Assembly (NCBI RefSeq): GCF_000739995.1
Contig: NZ_BBJX01000018.1
Coordinates: forward strand, 1 to 51,197
Origin: Comamonas granuli NBRC 101663
Lineage (GTDB): Bacteria > Pseudomonadota > Gammaproteobacteria > Burkholderiales > Burkholderiaceae_C
DNA length: 51,197 nucleotides
Direction: 5' to 3'
Of this stretch, positions 26,290 through 34,760 are shown piece after piece. Under the pieces are notes generated by a model. The model ran no database searches, was not told where the DNA came from, and saw nothing but the letters and a program-made list of their open reading frames with translations. A program made the translations under genes and the position numbers. The first letter of the stretch is position 1, and each line of letters begins with the position of its first letter.

Positions 26290-26424
26290 GGGATATTGTT
26301 GCTGATTTTCATCGGAATTTTTCAGCGTATGCTGCAGCAAAGTCCGCATGCCCCATTGCGGACCAGACCGCTCTCCTCCAAGACTATTGCGGTGCATCAA
26401 AGGCCCTCTCCAAGGCCCAAATTT

Positions 26425-26449
26425 TCGTTATAACCAAGCGTATACTTCG
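26425..26449 (+). promoter_or_regulatory. Candidate ModE operator upstream of modA
   Basis: TCGTTATAAC and GTATACTTCG form an imperfect dyad resembling the ModE box (CGTTATATA-N-TATATAACG). It lies 30 bp before the modA ATG. A modE gene closes the same operon, consistent with molybdate-dependent repression. Confidence 0.5.
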
Positions 26450-26478
26450 CTGGCTTGTAACACTTTGGAGCACCGCCC

Positions 26479-27237
26479 ATGGCCCTCGCATCCCTGAAAC
26501 GCAGCCTCGCCGCCTGTCTTCTGGCCGGGTTTGCCAGCATGGCCCCGGCGGGTGAAGTCACGGTGTCCGCCGCCGCTAGCCTGACCAATGCCCTCAAGGA
26601 CATTGCCCAGGGCTACGAAGCCGCGCACCCCGGCAGCAAGGTGCTGCTGAACTTCGGCGCGTCCGGCGCCTTGCTGCAGCAGATGGCCAAGGGTGCGCCG
26701 GTGGATGTGTTTGCCTCGGCCGACCAGGAGACCATGGACGCCGCGCAGCAGCAGGGCCTGGTGCGCGCGGCGGATCGGCAGGATTTCGTGCGCAATGCCC
26801 TGGTGGTGATTGCGCCGATGGACGCCAAGGCGCCGCCCGCCGCGCTGAAGGACCTGGCCGCGCCCGGCGTGGCGCGCGTGGCGCTGGCGCTGCCCGCCAG
26901 CGTGCCCGTGGGGCGCTACGCCAAGCAGGCGCTGGAGGCGGCGGGCCTGTGGGGCGCGGTGCAGGCCAAGGCCGTGAACACCACCAACGTGCGCCAGTCG
27001 CTCGACTACGTGGCGCGTGGCGAGGTGGATGCGGGCTTTGTGTACGCCACCGATGCCGCGCTGATGAAGGACAAGGTGAAGACGGCGTTTGCCGTGCCGC
27101 TGGACCGGGCCATCCTCTACCCCATCGCGCGCACCGCCGCGAGCGGCAACGCCACCGAGGCGGCGGCGTTCATCGCCTATGTGCGCTCGCCGGCCGGCCA
27201 GGCCATTCTGGCGCGTTACGGTTTTCTGAAGCCCTGA
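26479..27237 (+). CDS. modA: Molybdate ABC transporter, periplasmic binding protein
   Basis: This 252-residue protein has a signal peptide (cleavage near APAGEV). Mature ModA landmarks are VTVSAAASLTNALKDIAQGYE, VLLNFGASGALLQQMAKGAPVDVFASAD and VNTTNVRQSLDYVARGEVDAGFVYATDA, which supply the oxyanion-binding Ser/Ala/Val/Tyr positions. It captures molybdate (or tungstate) in the periplasm. TGGAG at 26466-26470 supports the ATG. It is first in the order modA-modB-modC-DUF2478-modE. Confidence 0.95.
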   Translation: MALASLKRSLAACLLAGFASMAPAGEVTVSAAASLTNALKDIAQGYEAAHPGSKVLLNFGASGALLQQMAKGAPVDVFASADQETMDAAQQQGLVRAADRQDFVRNALVVIAPMDAKAPPAALKDLAAPGVARVALALPASVPVGRYAKQALEAAGLWGAVQAKAVNTTNVRQSLDYVARGEVDAGFVYATDAALMKDKVKTAFAVPLDRAILYPIARTAASGNATEAAAFIAYVRSPAGQAILARYGFLKP

Positions 27238-27239
27238 GC

Positions 27240-27911
27240 ATGGACGGTGCCTGGCCCGCTCTCTGGCTCTCGCTGCAGGTGGCCACCTGGGCCACGCTGC
27301 TGTGCCTGGTGCTGGGCACGGGCGTGGGCTATGCGCTGGCGCGCTGGCGTTTTCCGGGGCGCGACCTCATCGACACGCTGCTCACGCTGCCCATGGTGAT
27401 GCCGCCCACGGTGCTGGGCTACTACCTGCTGGTGCTGTTGGGGCGCAAGGGTTGGCTGGGCGGCTGGCTGTACGACACCTTTGGCATCCAGCTCATCTTT
27501 ACGCTGACGGGTGCGGTGATCGCGGCCACGGTGGTGGCGTTTCCGCTGGTGTTCAAACCCGCGCGCGCCGCCTTCGAGGCGGTGGACCCGCAGTTGCAGG
27601 ACGCGGCGCGCGTGCTCGGCATCTCCGAGGCGGGCGTGTTCTGGCGCGTCACGCTGCCGCTGGCCTGGCGCGGCATCCTGGCCGGGGTGCTGCTGGGCTT
27701 TGCGCGCGCGCTGGGTGAGTTTGGCGCCACGCTGATGGTGGCGGGCAGCATTCCGGGCAAGACGCAGACGCTGTCGATTGCCGTGTACGAAGCGGTGCAG
27801 GCCGGGCAGGACGATGTGGCCCACCTGCTGGTGCTCATCACCTCGGTGGTGTGCGTGGCGGTGCTGCTGGCCGTGGGCAAGCTGGCGCCGGGGCGCGTCG
27901 CAACGCGATGA
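27240..27911 (+). CDS. modB: Molybdate ABC transporter permease
   Basis: This 223-residue permease has five or six hydrophobic segments, LPMVMPPTVLGYYLLVLLGRKGWLG near the N-terminus and the ATPase-docking loop DAARVLGISEAGVFWRVTLPLAWRGI. These are characteristic of ModB. It begins 2 bp after the modA stop. It works with ModA and ModC to import molybdate for molybdenum cofactor synthesis. Confidence 0.95.
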   Translation: MDGAWPALWLSLQVATWATLLCLVLGTGVGYALARWRFPGRDLIDTLLTLPMVMPPTVLGYYLLVLLGRKGWLGGWLYDTFGIQLIFTLTGAVIAATVVAFPLVFKPARAAFEAVDPQLQDAARVLGISEAGVFWRVTLPLAWRGILAGVLLGFARALGEFGATLMVAGSIPGKTQTLSIAVYEAVQAGQDDVAHLLVLITSVVCVAVLLAVGKLAPGRVATR

Positions 27912-27920
27912 GGGGCGGGC

Positions 27921-28607
27921 ATGCGGCTTGACGTGGACATCCGCAAGACGCTGCGTTCGGGCCACCGCGTGTTCGAACTGCAGGCGCGCTTTTGCGCCCA
28001 GGGCGAGCGCGTGGTGGTGGTGGGCCCGTCGGGCGCGGGCAAGAGCATGCTGCTCAAGGTGCTGGCCGGGCTGGTGCGGCCCGATGCGGGCCATGTGCGC
28101 ATCGACGGCGAGACGTTGTTCGACGCTGTCCAGGGCATCCACCTGCCGCCGCAGGCGCGCAACGTGGCCTATCTGTTCCAGGACTACGCGCTGTTCCCGC
28201 ACCTCAACGTGCGCCAGAACATTGCCTTTGGCGAGCGGCGCGGCTGGCGCAACCCGCCGGCGGCGCATGCCAGCCCGGAGGTGGAGCGCTGGCTCGATGC
28301 CTTCGGCCTGCGCGAGGTGGCGCACCAGCACCCGCACGAGCTCTCGGGCGGGCAGCGCCAGCGCACGGCCCTGGCGCGCGCGCTGGTGGCGCGGCCGCGC
28401 GCGCTGCTGCTTGACGAGCCCTTTGCTGCGCTCGACACCGAGCTGCGCGCCAGCATGCGCGCCGAGCTGGACGCGCTGCAGCGCCGCCTGCAGGTGCCCA
28501 TGGTGCTCATCACGCACGACCCGCAGGATGTGCAGGTGTTTGGCGAGCAGGTGCTGTACATGCATGATGGCGTGTTGCGCAGGAAGGAGGACGCTGCATG
28601 CACATGA
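27921..28607 (+). CDS. modC: Molybdate ABC transporter ATPase, short form without TOBE domain
   Basis: This 228-residue ATPase has Walker A GPSGAGKSM, Q-loop FQDYALFPHL, signature ELSGGQRQR, Walker B LLLDEPFAALD and H-loop THD. E. coli ModC is about 352 residues because of a C-terminal molybdate-binding TOBE region; here the protein stops just after the ATPase domain. Regulation by bound molybdate may therefore rest with ModE alone. It overlaps the next gene by 10 bp. Confidence 0.92.
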   Translation: MRLDVDIRKTLRSGHRVFELQARFCAQGERVVVVGPSGAGKSMLLKVLAGLVRPDAGHVRIDGETLFDAVQGIHLPPQARNVAYLFQDYALFPHLNVRQNIAFGERRGWRNPPAAHASPEVERWLDAFGLREVAHQHPHELSGGQRQRTALARALVARPRALLLDEPFAALDTELRASMRAELDALQRRLQVPMVLITHDPQDVQVFGEQVLYMHDGVLRRKEDAACT

Positions 28608-29158
28608 ATGAACAGCCCGCCGCGGCGGCCATCGCCGCCATGGTCCATGCCGATGGTTTCGCGCAGGCCGATGCCCTGCTGGCGGGCTTTGCCGCCGCGC
28701 TGGTGCAGCAGGGCTGGCGCGTGGGCGGCCTGCTGCACGAGCGGCGTCGCCTGCCCAGCGGTCGCGGCGGCATGTTCCTGGTGGACGTGCAGACGGCCGA
28801 GGAGTACTGCATTTCCCAGGACCTGGGGCGCGATGCGCGCGGCTGCAGCGTCAGCACCGCGGGGCTGGCGCAGGCCAGCGCCGTGCTGCGCCGTGCGCTG
28901 GCCCAGCCGCCGGATCTGGTCATCGTCAATCGCTTCGGCGCGCAGGAGGCGCAGGGGGGTGGGTTCGCCGCGGAAATGCTGGCCCTGGCCGAGGCGCACA
29001 TCCCCTTTGTCACGGCGGTGGCGCACAAGCACCTGGACGCCTGGACGCATTTTTGCGGCGCCGCGGCCGAACACCTGCCCGCCGACGCCGCCGCGCTGCA
29101 GGCGTGGTGGGCGCGCAGTGCGCCAGGGGCGCCAGGCACGGGGGCGGGCCATGGCTGA
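28598..29158 (+). CDS. DUF2478 protein of the molybdate operon
   Basis: This 186-residue cytoplasmic protein has no signal peptide. Segments such as LVQQGWRVGGLLHERR, RGGMFLVDVQTAE, LGRDARGCSVSTAGLA and PDLVIVNRFGAQEAQGGGF fit DUF2478, a nucleotide-binding-like family that recurs beside mod genes. Function is unknown. Translation is coupled on both sides: it overlaps modC by 10 bp and modE by 8 bp. Confidence 0.8.
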   Translation: MHMNEQPAAAAIAAMVHADGFAQADALLAGFAAALVQQGWRVGGLLHERRRLPSGRGGMFLVDVQTAEEYCISQDLGRDARGCSVSTAGLAQASAVLRRALAQPPDLVIVNRFGAQEAQGGGFAAEMLALAEAHIPFVTAVAHKHLDAWTHFCGAAAEHLPADAAALQAWWARSAPGAPGTGAGHG

Positions 29159-29963
29159 GCCGCAGGCGCGCATCCAGCTCGGCGGCTCCGTCTGGATGAC
29201 GGTGGACGGCCAGAACCTGGGCGGCTCGGGGCGCATGCAGCTCCTGGCGCTGGTGGGGGCGCACGGCTCCATCACGCACGCGGCCAAGGCCATGGGCATG
29301 AGCTACAAGGCCGCGTGGGACGCCATCGACTCCATGAACAACCTGGCGGGCGAGCCGCTGGTGGAGCGCGTGGCGGGCGGCAAGGGCGGCGGCGGCACGC
29401 GCCTGACGCCGCGCGGCGCGCAGCTCGTGCACAACTTCCGGCTCATCGAGGCCGAGCACCAGCGCTTCATCGCCCAACTGGACGGCCAGGCCACGGGCCT
29501 GGCCGATGACTACCTGTTCATCCGCAGAATCAGCATGCACACCAGCGCGCGCAACCATTTCGCAGGCACCGTCACCCGCGTGGTGCATGGCGCGGTCAAT
29601 GACGAGGTCGAGATCGCGGTGCGCCCCGGCCTGTGCATCGTGGCCACCGTCACGCACGAGAGCGTTGCGGGGCTGGGGCTGGCCGTGGGGGCGCAGGCGT
29701 TTGCGCTGGTCAAGGCCACGTCCATCGTCGTCGTGACCGATGCGCAAGGGGCGCGCTTTTCGGCGCGCAACTGCCTCACGGGCCAGGTGGCGCGCATCAC
29801 GCCGGGCGCGGTGAACGATGAGGTGGTGCTGGACCTGCCGGGCGGCGCCACGGTGGCGGCCATCATCACCCACGGCAGTTGCGAGGCGCTCGGCCTGGCC
29901 GTGGGCGGCACGGCGACGGCGATCTTCAAGGCGTCCAGCGTGATCGTGGGCGCCCCGGCATGA
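29151..29963 (+). CDS. modE: Molybdate-responsive transcriptional regulator ModE
   Basis: This 270-residue protein has an N-terminal LysR-like winged helix (GSGRMQLLALVGAHGSITHAAKAMGMSYKAAWDAIDSMNN) and two tandem TOBE/Mop domains that bind molybdate. The repeats begin TSARNHFAGTVTRVVHGAVNDEV and FSARNCLTGQVARITPGAVNDEV. Full-length, dual-Mop architecture is as in E. coli ModE. It probably represses the operon through the dyad at 26425-26449. It is convergent with folA, with 22 bp between the stops. Confidence 0.95.
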   Translation: MAEPQARIQLGGSVWMTVDGQNLGGSGRMQLLALVGAHGSITHAAKAMGMSYKAAWDAIDSMNNLAGEPLVERVAGGKGGGGTRLTPRGAQLVHNFRLIEAEHQRFIAQLDGQATGLADDYLFIRRISMHTSARNHFAGTVTRVVHGAVNDEVEIAVRPGLCIVATVTHESVAGLGLAVGAQAFALVKATSIVVVTDAQGARFSARNCLTGQVARITPGAVNDEVVLDLPGGATVAAIITHGSCEALGLAVGGTATAIFKASSVIVGAPA

Positions 29964-29985
29964 TGCGCCGCCCGCGCGGCGGCGC

Positions 29986-30477
29986 TCAGCGCCGCTCGTA
30001 GCGCACGAAGGCGAAGGGCAGGCCGCCCGCGCTGGTGTGCGCTGTGCGCGCGGTCTCCACCCATTCGGGGCCGAGCGCGGGGGCGTGGGCGTCGCCGTCG
30101 AAGTCTTGCGCAATCTCGGTCACCTCCACGCGCTGGGCCAGCGGCAGGGCCTGGGCGTAGATCTGCGCGCCGCCGATCACCCACACCGTGGCGGGCTTGC
30201 TTTGCTCTGCCATTTGTAGCGCCTCGCGCAGGCTGGATGCGCGCTGCGCGCCGATTTCATGCCAATCAGACTGGCGCGTGACGACGATGTTGCTGCGCCC
30301 GGGCAGCGGGCGAAAGCGCGGCGGCAGCGAGTCCCAGGTCTTGCGCCCCATGATGACGGGGCTGCCTTGCGTGAGCTGCTTGAAATGCGCCAGGTCTTCG
30401 GGCAGGTGCCAGGGCATGGTGCCGTCCTTGCCGATGACGCCGTTGGCGGCGCGTGCGTAGATGAGGGCGATGTGCAT
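29986..30477 (-). CDS. folA: Dihydrofolate reductase
   Basis: This 163-residue enzyme makes tetrahydrofolate using NADPH. Motifs are IALIYARAANGVIGKDGTMPWHLPEDLAHFKQLT at the active site (Trp and acidic residue preserved), VIMGRKTWDSLP for cofactor binding, and VIGGAQIYAQALPLA. It lies downstream of thyA on the same strand, with a family B repeat between them. Joint folA-thyA expression would couple folate recycling to dTMP synthesis. Confidence 0.96.
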   Translation of the reverse strand: MHIALIYARAANGVIGKDGTMPWHLPEDLAHFKQLTQGSPVIMGRKTWDSLPPRFRPLPGRSNIVVTRQSDWHEIGAQRASSLREALQMAEQSKPATVWVIGGAQIYAQALPLAQRVEVTEIAQDFDGDAHAPALGPEWVETARTAHTSAGGLPFAFVRYERR

Positions 30478-30540
30478 GTCAATGATCCATTCCGCGAACG
30501 CTTTACCCGCGATCCATGAAGCTGGCCCGACCCAGGCCAG

Positions 30541-30648
30541 AGCCGCCGCGCAAGGGCCGCCCCGCCGCGCTGGCGGCGTCCCCCTGCCCGCAGCGCGTAG
30601 CGCTGCGAGAGCGGGGGGAAGGCGCCGAAGGCGGCTCAGGGGGGTGTT
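30541..30648 (-). repeat. Dispersed repeat, family B copy 1
   Basis: Read on the minus strand this begins CCCCCCTGAGCCGCC, then GGCGCCTTCCCCCC. It holds an internal palindrome around AGCGCTACGCGCTGCG, then GGGGGACGCCGCCAGCGCGG and CGGGGCGGCCCTTGCG. It starts a few bases after the thyA stop. A second copy in the same orientation relative to its upstream gene follows the CBS-domain gene. Confidence 0.8.
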
Positions 30649-30653
30649 TCACT

Positions 30654-31475
30654 TCACACCGCCACCGGCGCCTTGATGGCGGGGTGGCACTGGTAGTCCA
30701 GCACCTCGAAGTCTTCGTACTCGTAGTCGAAGATGCTGTCCGGGCGGCGCTTGAGGCGCAAGGTGGGGTAGGGGTAGGGCGCGCGCGCCAGTTGCGTCTG
30801 TACCTGCTCGTGGTGGTTGCTGTAGATGTGGCAGTCGCCGCCGGTCCAGATGAAGTCGCCCACCTCCAGGTCGCACTGCTGCGCCACCATGTGCGTGAGC
30901 AGGGCGTAGCTGGCGATGTTGAAGGGCACACCGAGGAAGATGTCGGCGCTGCGCTGGTAGAGCTGGCAACTGAGCCGGCCCTCGGCCACGTAGAACTGGA
31001 AGAAGGCGTGGCAGGGCATGAGCGCCATCTGGTCGAGCTCGGCCACGTTCCAACTGCTCACGATGATGCGGCGCGAGTCGGGGTTGGTCTTGAGCGTGTC
31101 GATCACCTGCTGGATCTGGTCGATGTGGCCGCCGCCGGGCGTAGGCCAGTTGCGCCACTGCACGCCGTACACGGGGCCCAGGTCGCCGTCCGCGCGCGCC
31201 CATTCGTCCCAGATGGTCACGCCGCGCTCCTGCAGCCAGCGCACGTTGCTGTCGCCGCGCAGGAACCACAGCAGCTCCAGGATGATGCTCTTGAGGTGCA
31301 CCTTCTTGGTGGTGACCAGCGGAAAGCCCTCGGAGAGGTCGAAGCGCATCTGGTGGCCGAACACGCTTTTCGTGCCCGTGCCCGTGCGGTCGCCCTTGGC
31401 CACGCCATGGAAGAACACATGGCGCATGAAGTCTTCGTACTGGGAGCGGATGGGGCGGGGGGCAGCGGTGGGCAT
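30654..31475 (-). CDS. thyA: Thymidylate synthase
   Basis: This 273-residue enzyme converts dUMP to dTMP with methylene-tetrahydrofolate. Recognisable blocks are [44 protein letters not shown], the catalytic [14 protein letters not shown] (Cys at about 154), [21 protein letters not shown] and DCHIYSNH. The C-terminal KAPVAV matches the mobile tail of the family. Length is normal. A family A repeat lies just upstream and a family B repeat just downstream. Confidence 0.97.
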   Translation of the reverse strand: MPTAAPRPIRSQYEDFMRHVFFHGVAKGDRTGTGTKSVFGHQMRFDLSEGFPLVTTKKVHLKSIILELLWFLRGDSNVRWLQERGVTIWDEWARADGDLGPVYGVQWRNWPTPGGGHIDQIQQVIDTLKTNPDSRRIIVSSWNVAELDQMALMPCHAFFQFYVAEGRLSCQLYQRSADIFLGVPFNIASYALLTHMVAQQCDLEVGDFIWTGGDCHIYSNHHEQVQTQLARAPYPYPTLRLKRRPDSIFDYEYEDFEVLDYQCHPAIKAPVAV

Positions 31476-31489
31476 GATCGGAAAATTTT

Positions 31490-31541
31490 AATTAAAAGTG
31501 GCTGTAGTGCTTATGGGTAAAGCGCTGGCAGCTATCAAATC
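31490..31541 (+). repeat. Dispersed palindromic repeat, family A copy 6
   Basis: TTAAAAGTGGCTGTAGTGCT, TATGGGTAAAGCGCTGGCAG and CTATCAAATCA form a full element with one mismatch in the left arm (AGTGCTT). It lies between the thyA start and the 3' end of the FAD-linked oxidase gene; that gene's stop lies at the element's right edge. Confidence 0.8.
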
Positions 31542-32970
31542 AGGAGTTTTCAGGCGCCGCCAGCACCCGCCCCGGGTTCATGAGGTTCTGCGGGTCCAGC
31601 GCCTGCTTGATGGCGCGCATCATGCCCAGGGCCACGGGCGACTGGTAGCGCGCGAGCTTGTCGGTCTTGAGCGCGCCCACGCCGTGCTCGGCCGAGAACG
31701 AACCGCCATGTTCCGCCACGGCCTCGTAGACGAGGTGGTTCACCCGGTCCTCCTGCTCGCGCAGAAAGGCCTTGGCGTCGCCGCCCTCGGGCGCCTGCAC
31801 GTTGTAGTGCAGGTTGCCGTCGCCCAGGTGGCCGAAGTTGACCAGGCGCACGCCGGGAATCTCGCGCCGAAGCAGCGCATCGGTATGCGCCACGAAGGCA
31901 GGGATGCGCGAGATCGGCACGGAGATGTCGTGCTTGATGTTGAGCCCCTCCTCAGCCTGGGCCAGCGGAATGCTCTCGCGGATGTGCCAGAGCTGCTGCG
32001 CCTGGGCGATGTTCTCGGCCACCACGGCGTCCTGCACGCAGCCGGCCTCGAAGGCGGTTTCCAGCAGCGCCTCGAAGCGCGCGCGCGCGTGGTCCTCGGA
32101 TTCGCTGTCGGAGTTCTCCAGCAGCACGCCGTAGGCCACCTCGTCCTGGTCGATGAAGGGCACGCGCAGTTGTGGCATGTGCTTGGCCACCAGTTGCAGC
32201 GCGAAGCGCCCCATGACCTCGAAGCCCGTGAGCCCGGCGCCCAGGTGCTGGTGCGCCAGGGCCAGCAGGCGCACGGCCTGCTCCATGCTGGGCACGGCGG
32301 CCCAGGCCGTGAGCTGCGCGGCCGGGCGCGGGTAGAGCTTGAGCGTGGCGGCGGTGATCACGCCCAGCGTGCCCTCGCTGCCGATGAACAGGTCGCGCAG
32401 GTCGTAGCCCGTGTTGTCCTTGCGCAGGCCCTTGAGGCCGTCCCACACCTCGCCCTGGGGCGTGACGACCTCCAGGCCCAGGCACAGGTCGCGCGCATTG
32501 CCGTAGCGCACCACCTGCGTGCCGCCGGCGTTGGTGCCCAGGTTGCCGCCGATGGTGCAACTGCCCTCGGCGGCGAGCGAGAGCGGGAACAGCAGGCCTG
32601 CCTGCTCGGCGGCCTGCTGCACGTTCTGCAGGATGCAGCCGGCCTCGACGGTGAGGGTGAGGTTGTCCGGGTCGAGCGCGCGCACGGCATCGATGCGCGT
32701 GAGGCTCAGCACCACCTCGCGGCCCGAGGTGTCGGGCGTGGAGCCGACCGACAGGCCGGTGTTGCCGCCCTGCGGCACCATGGGCACGCCCGCAGCGGCG
32801 CAGGCCCGGACCACGGCAGCCACCTCTTGCGTGCTGGCCGGGCGCACCACGGCCAGGGCCTTGCCGTGCACGCGGCGGCGCCAGTCCAGCTCCCAGGCGC
32901 TGAGGTCGCCCTCGGTCAGCACATGGGCGGCGCCGACGATCTGGCGCAGGGTCTCTATCAGTGAGGACAT
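31540..32970 (-). CDS. FAD-linked oxidase, GlcD/D-2-hydroxyacid dehydrogenase type
   Basis: This 476-residue flavoprotein has an FAD-binding PCMH domain (RPASTQEVAAVVRAC, VPQGGNTGLSVG, AAEGSCTIGGNLGTNAGGTQVVRYG, FIGSEGTLGVIT). The C-terminal FAD-oxidase domain has GHLGDGNLHYNV and SFSAEHGVGALK. These are typical of the GlcD, D-lactate and D-2-hydroxyglutarate dehydrogenase group; the substrate cannot be fixed from sequence. No iron-sulfur partner gene is adjacent. It follows the DUF2069 gene on the same strand with a 40-bp gap. Confidence 0.9.
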   Translation of the reverse strand: MSSLIETLRQIVGAAHVLTEGDLSAWELDWRRRVHGKALAVVRPASTQEVAAVVRACAAAGVPMVPQGGNTGLSVGSTPDTSGREVVLSLTRIDAVRALDPDNLTLTVEAGCILQNVQQAAEQAGLLFPLSLAAEGSCTIGGNLGTNAGGTQVVRYGNARDLCLGLEVVTPQGEVWDGLKGLRKDNTGYDLRDLFIGSEGTLGVITAATLKLYPRPAAQLTAWAAVPSMEQAVRLLALAHQHLGAGLTGFEVMGRFALQLVAKHMPQLRVPFIDQDEVAYGVLLENSDSESEDHARARFEALLETAFEAGCVQDAVVAENIAQAQQLWHIRESIPLAQAEEGLNIKHDISVPISRIPAFVAHTDALLRREIPGVRLVNFGHLGDGNLHYNVQAPEGGDAKAFLREQEDRVNHLVYEAVAEHGGSFSAEHGVGALKTDKLARYQSPVALGMMRAIKQALDPQNLMNPGRVLAAPENS

Positions 32971-33010
32971 GCAAGGGGCTCCGTGGCGGCAGGCGCGCTG
33001 CCGGGTGGGT

Positions 33011-33424
33011 TCAGGGGGCTTGGGGCGCGGGCGGGCGGGCGGGCGCGCTGCGCAGGCGCACGCGGATGTGCACCGTGCAGGCGGTGAACAGCACCAGGCA
33101 CAGCAGCACTTCCAGCAAGGCCAGCCAGTTGCCGGGCGCGCGGTCGCTCCAGGCGCGCACCACGCCCTCGGTGAAGTACAGCCACACCATGAGGCTGACC
33201 CAGCGGTAGGTGTACATGCGGTTCTTGAGCAGGCCCGCCAGCGGGATGCACAGCGGCAGCGCCTTGAGCGCCAGCCACGAGCCGCCCGGGCGCAGCGGCG
33301 CCAGGAACAGCTCCCACGCCAGGCACAGCGCGATCAGCGCCAGCAGGCTGGCCACGGCGGCGCGGCGCGCGCCGGCCACCAGCGGCGCGGGGGTGGGGCG
33401 GGTGTCGGGGGCAAGGGCGGGCAT
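33011..33424 (-). CDS. DUF2069 membrane protein
   Basis: This 137-residue protein has four hydrophobic segments and the family block LLKNRMYTYRWVSLMVWLYFTEGVVRAWSD. DUF2069 proteins are small inner-membrane proteins of unknown function common in beta- and gammaproteobacteria. Its start codon is only 23 bp from the divergent yihY start, so the two promoters must overlap the opposite genes or be very compact. Confidence 0.88.
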   Translation of the reverse strand: MPALAPDTRPTPAPLVAGARRAAVASLLALIALCLAWELFLAPLRPGGSWLALKALPLCIPLAGLLKNRMYTYRWVSLMVWLYFTEGVVRAWSDRAPGNWLALLEVLLCLVLFTACTVHIRVRLRSAPARPPAPQAP

Positions 33425-33447
33425 GGAAATCTGGGATCATAGCGGCC

Positions 33448-34731
33448 ATGCCCTTTTCCCTACAGACCGTGGTGCGGCGCCTGCAGGCGCTGCCCGAGGA
33501 GCTTTCGCAGTTTCCCTGGAAGACGACGGTGCAGACCCTGCACGAGCGCTTTCGCGAGGACCGGCTGGGCGTGACGGCCAGCAGCCTGACCTTCACCACC
33601 ATCCTGGCGCTGGTGCCCTTTTTCACCGTGGCGCTGGCGGTGTTCACGGCCTTTCCCATGTTCGCCAAGCTGCAGGACGTGCTGCAGCGCTGGCTGGTCG
33701 ACAGCCTGGTGCCCGACAACATCGCGCGCCAGGTGCTGGGCTACCTCACGCAGTTTGCGTCCAAGGCCAGCCGCCTGGGCGTGCTGGGCCTGAGCGTGCT
33801 GCTGGCCACGGCGCTGGCCCTGATCCTCACCATCGACCGCACGCTCAACAACATCTGGCGCGTACGGCGCCTGCGCCCGCTGGGCCAGCGCGTGCTCATC
33901 TACTGGGCCGCCATCACGCTGGGGCCGCTGCTGCTGGCCGCCAGCCTGGCGCTCACGTCCTACGCGCTCTCGGCCTCGCGCGGGCTGGTGGGGGCGCTGC
34001 CCGTGCCGCTGCGCCTGCTGCTCGATTCCATCGAGTTCCTCGTGCTCGCCGGGGGCATGGCGGCGCTGTACCGCTACGTGCCCAACACCCTGGTGCGCTG
34101 GCGCCATGCCTGGGCGGGCGGCGTGTTCGTGGCGCTGGGCATCGAGCTGGCCAAGAAGGGCCTGGCGCTGTACGTGGCCAAGGTGCCCACGTATTCGGCG
34201 GTGTACGGCACCTTCGCCACGCTGCCCATTCTGCTGGTGTGGATCTACGTGGCCTGGGTCATCGTGCTGCTGGGCGCGGTGGTGGCGGCCTACCTGCCCA
34301 GCCTGCTGGCGGGCGTGGCGCGCCGCTCGGGCCGGCTGGGCTGGCATTTCGAGCTGGCGGTGGAGGTGCTGCAGCAGCTCCAGGCCGCACGCCAGACGCG
34401 CACGCATGGCCTGCGCCTGGACGAGCTGGCGCAGCGCCTGCGTGTGGAGGCCCTGCAGCTCGAACCCGCGCTCGAAGCCCTGGTGGGGCTGGACTGGGTG
34501 GGCCGCCTGGAAGCCGAGGCGGCGGTGGGCCCGCGCCAGGCCGAGCCGCGCTATGTGCTGCTGGCCGACCCGCAGGTCACGCCCCTGGCGCCGCTGGTGC
34601 AGCGCCTGCTGCTCGAGCGCGCCCCCAGCCTGCAGGGGCTGTGGCGCAGCGCAGGCATCGACGGTTTGACGCTGGCCGATGCGCTGGCGCTGGATTCAGA
34701 GCAAAATAAGGCTCCAGCGCCCGCCAGATAA
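33448..34731 (+). CDS. yihY: YihY/BrkB family inner-membrane protein
   Basis: This 427-residue protein has about six transmembrane segments in the first 290 residues, with family landmarks RLGVTASSLTFTTILALVPFFTVALAVF, IDRTLNNIWRV and YSAVYGTFATLPILLVWIYVAWVIVLLGA. A cytoplasmic C-terminal region follows with a winged-helix-like HGLRLDELAQRLRVEALQLE. The family was once named RNase BN in error; its real function is unsettled. The last residues (QNKAPAPAR) and TAA stop are encoded by a family A repeat, so the C-terminus has been replaced. Confidence 0.9.
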   Translation: MPFSLQTVVRRLQALPEELSQFPWKTTVQTLHERFREDRLGVTASSLTFTTILALVPFFTVALAVFTAFPMFAKLQDVLQRWLVDSLVPDNIARQVLGYLTQFASKASRLGVLGLSVLLATALALILTIDRTLNNIWRVRRLRPLGQRVLIYWAAITLGPLLLAASLALTSYALSASRGLVGALPVPLRLLLDSIEFLVLAGGMAALYRYVPNTLVRWRHAWAGGVFVALGIELAKKGLALYVAKVPTYSAVYGTFATLPILLVWIYVAWVIVLLGAVVAAYLPSLLAGVARRSGRLGWHFELAVEVLQQLQAARQTRTHGLRLDELAQRLRVEALQLEPALEALVGLDWVGRLEAEAAVGPRQAEPRYVLLADPQVTPLAPLVQRLLLERAPSLQGLWRSAGIDGLTLADALALDSEQNKAPAPAR

Positions 34732-34760
34732 GCGCGAGCAGCTACTGGATTGATAGCATT
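34703..34760 (+). repeat. Dispersed palindromic repeat, family A copy 7
   Basis: AAAATAAGGCTCCAGCGCCC, GCCAGATAAGCGCGAGCAGC and TACTGGATTGATAGCAT make a somewhat diverged full element. It fills the whole space between the convergent yihY and hydrolase genes: it supplies the end of yihY and touches the stop of the hydrolase. Confidence 0.75.
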
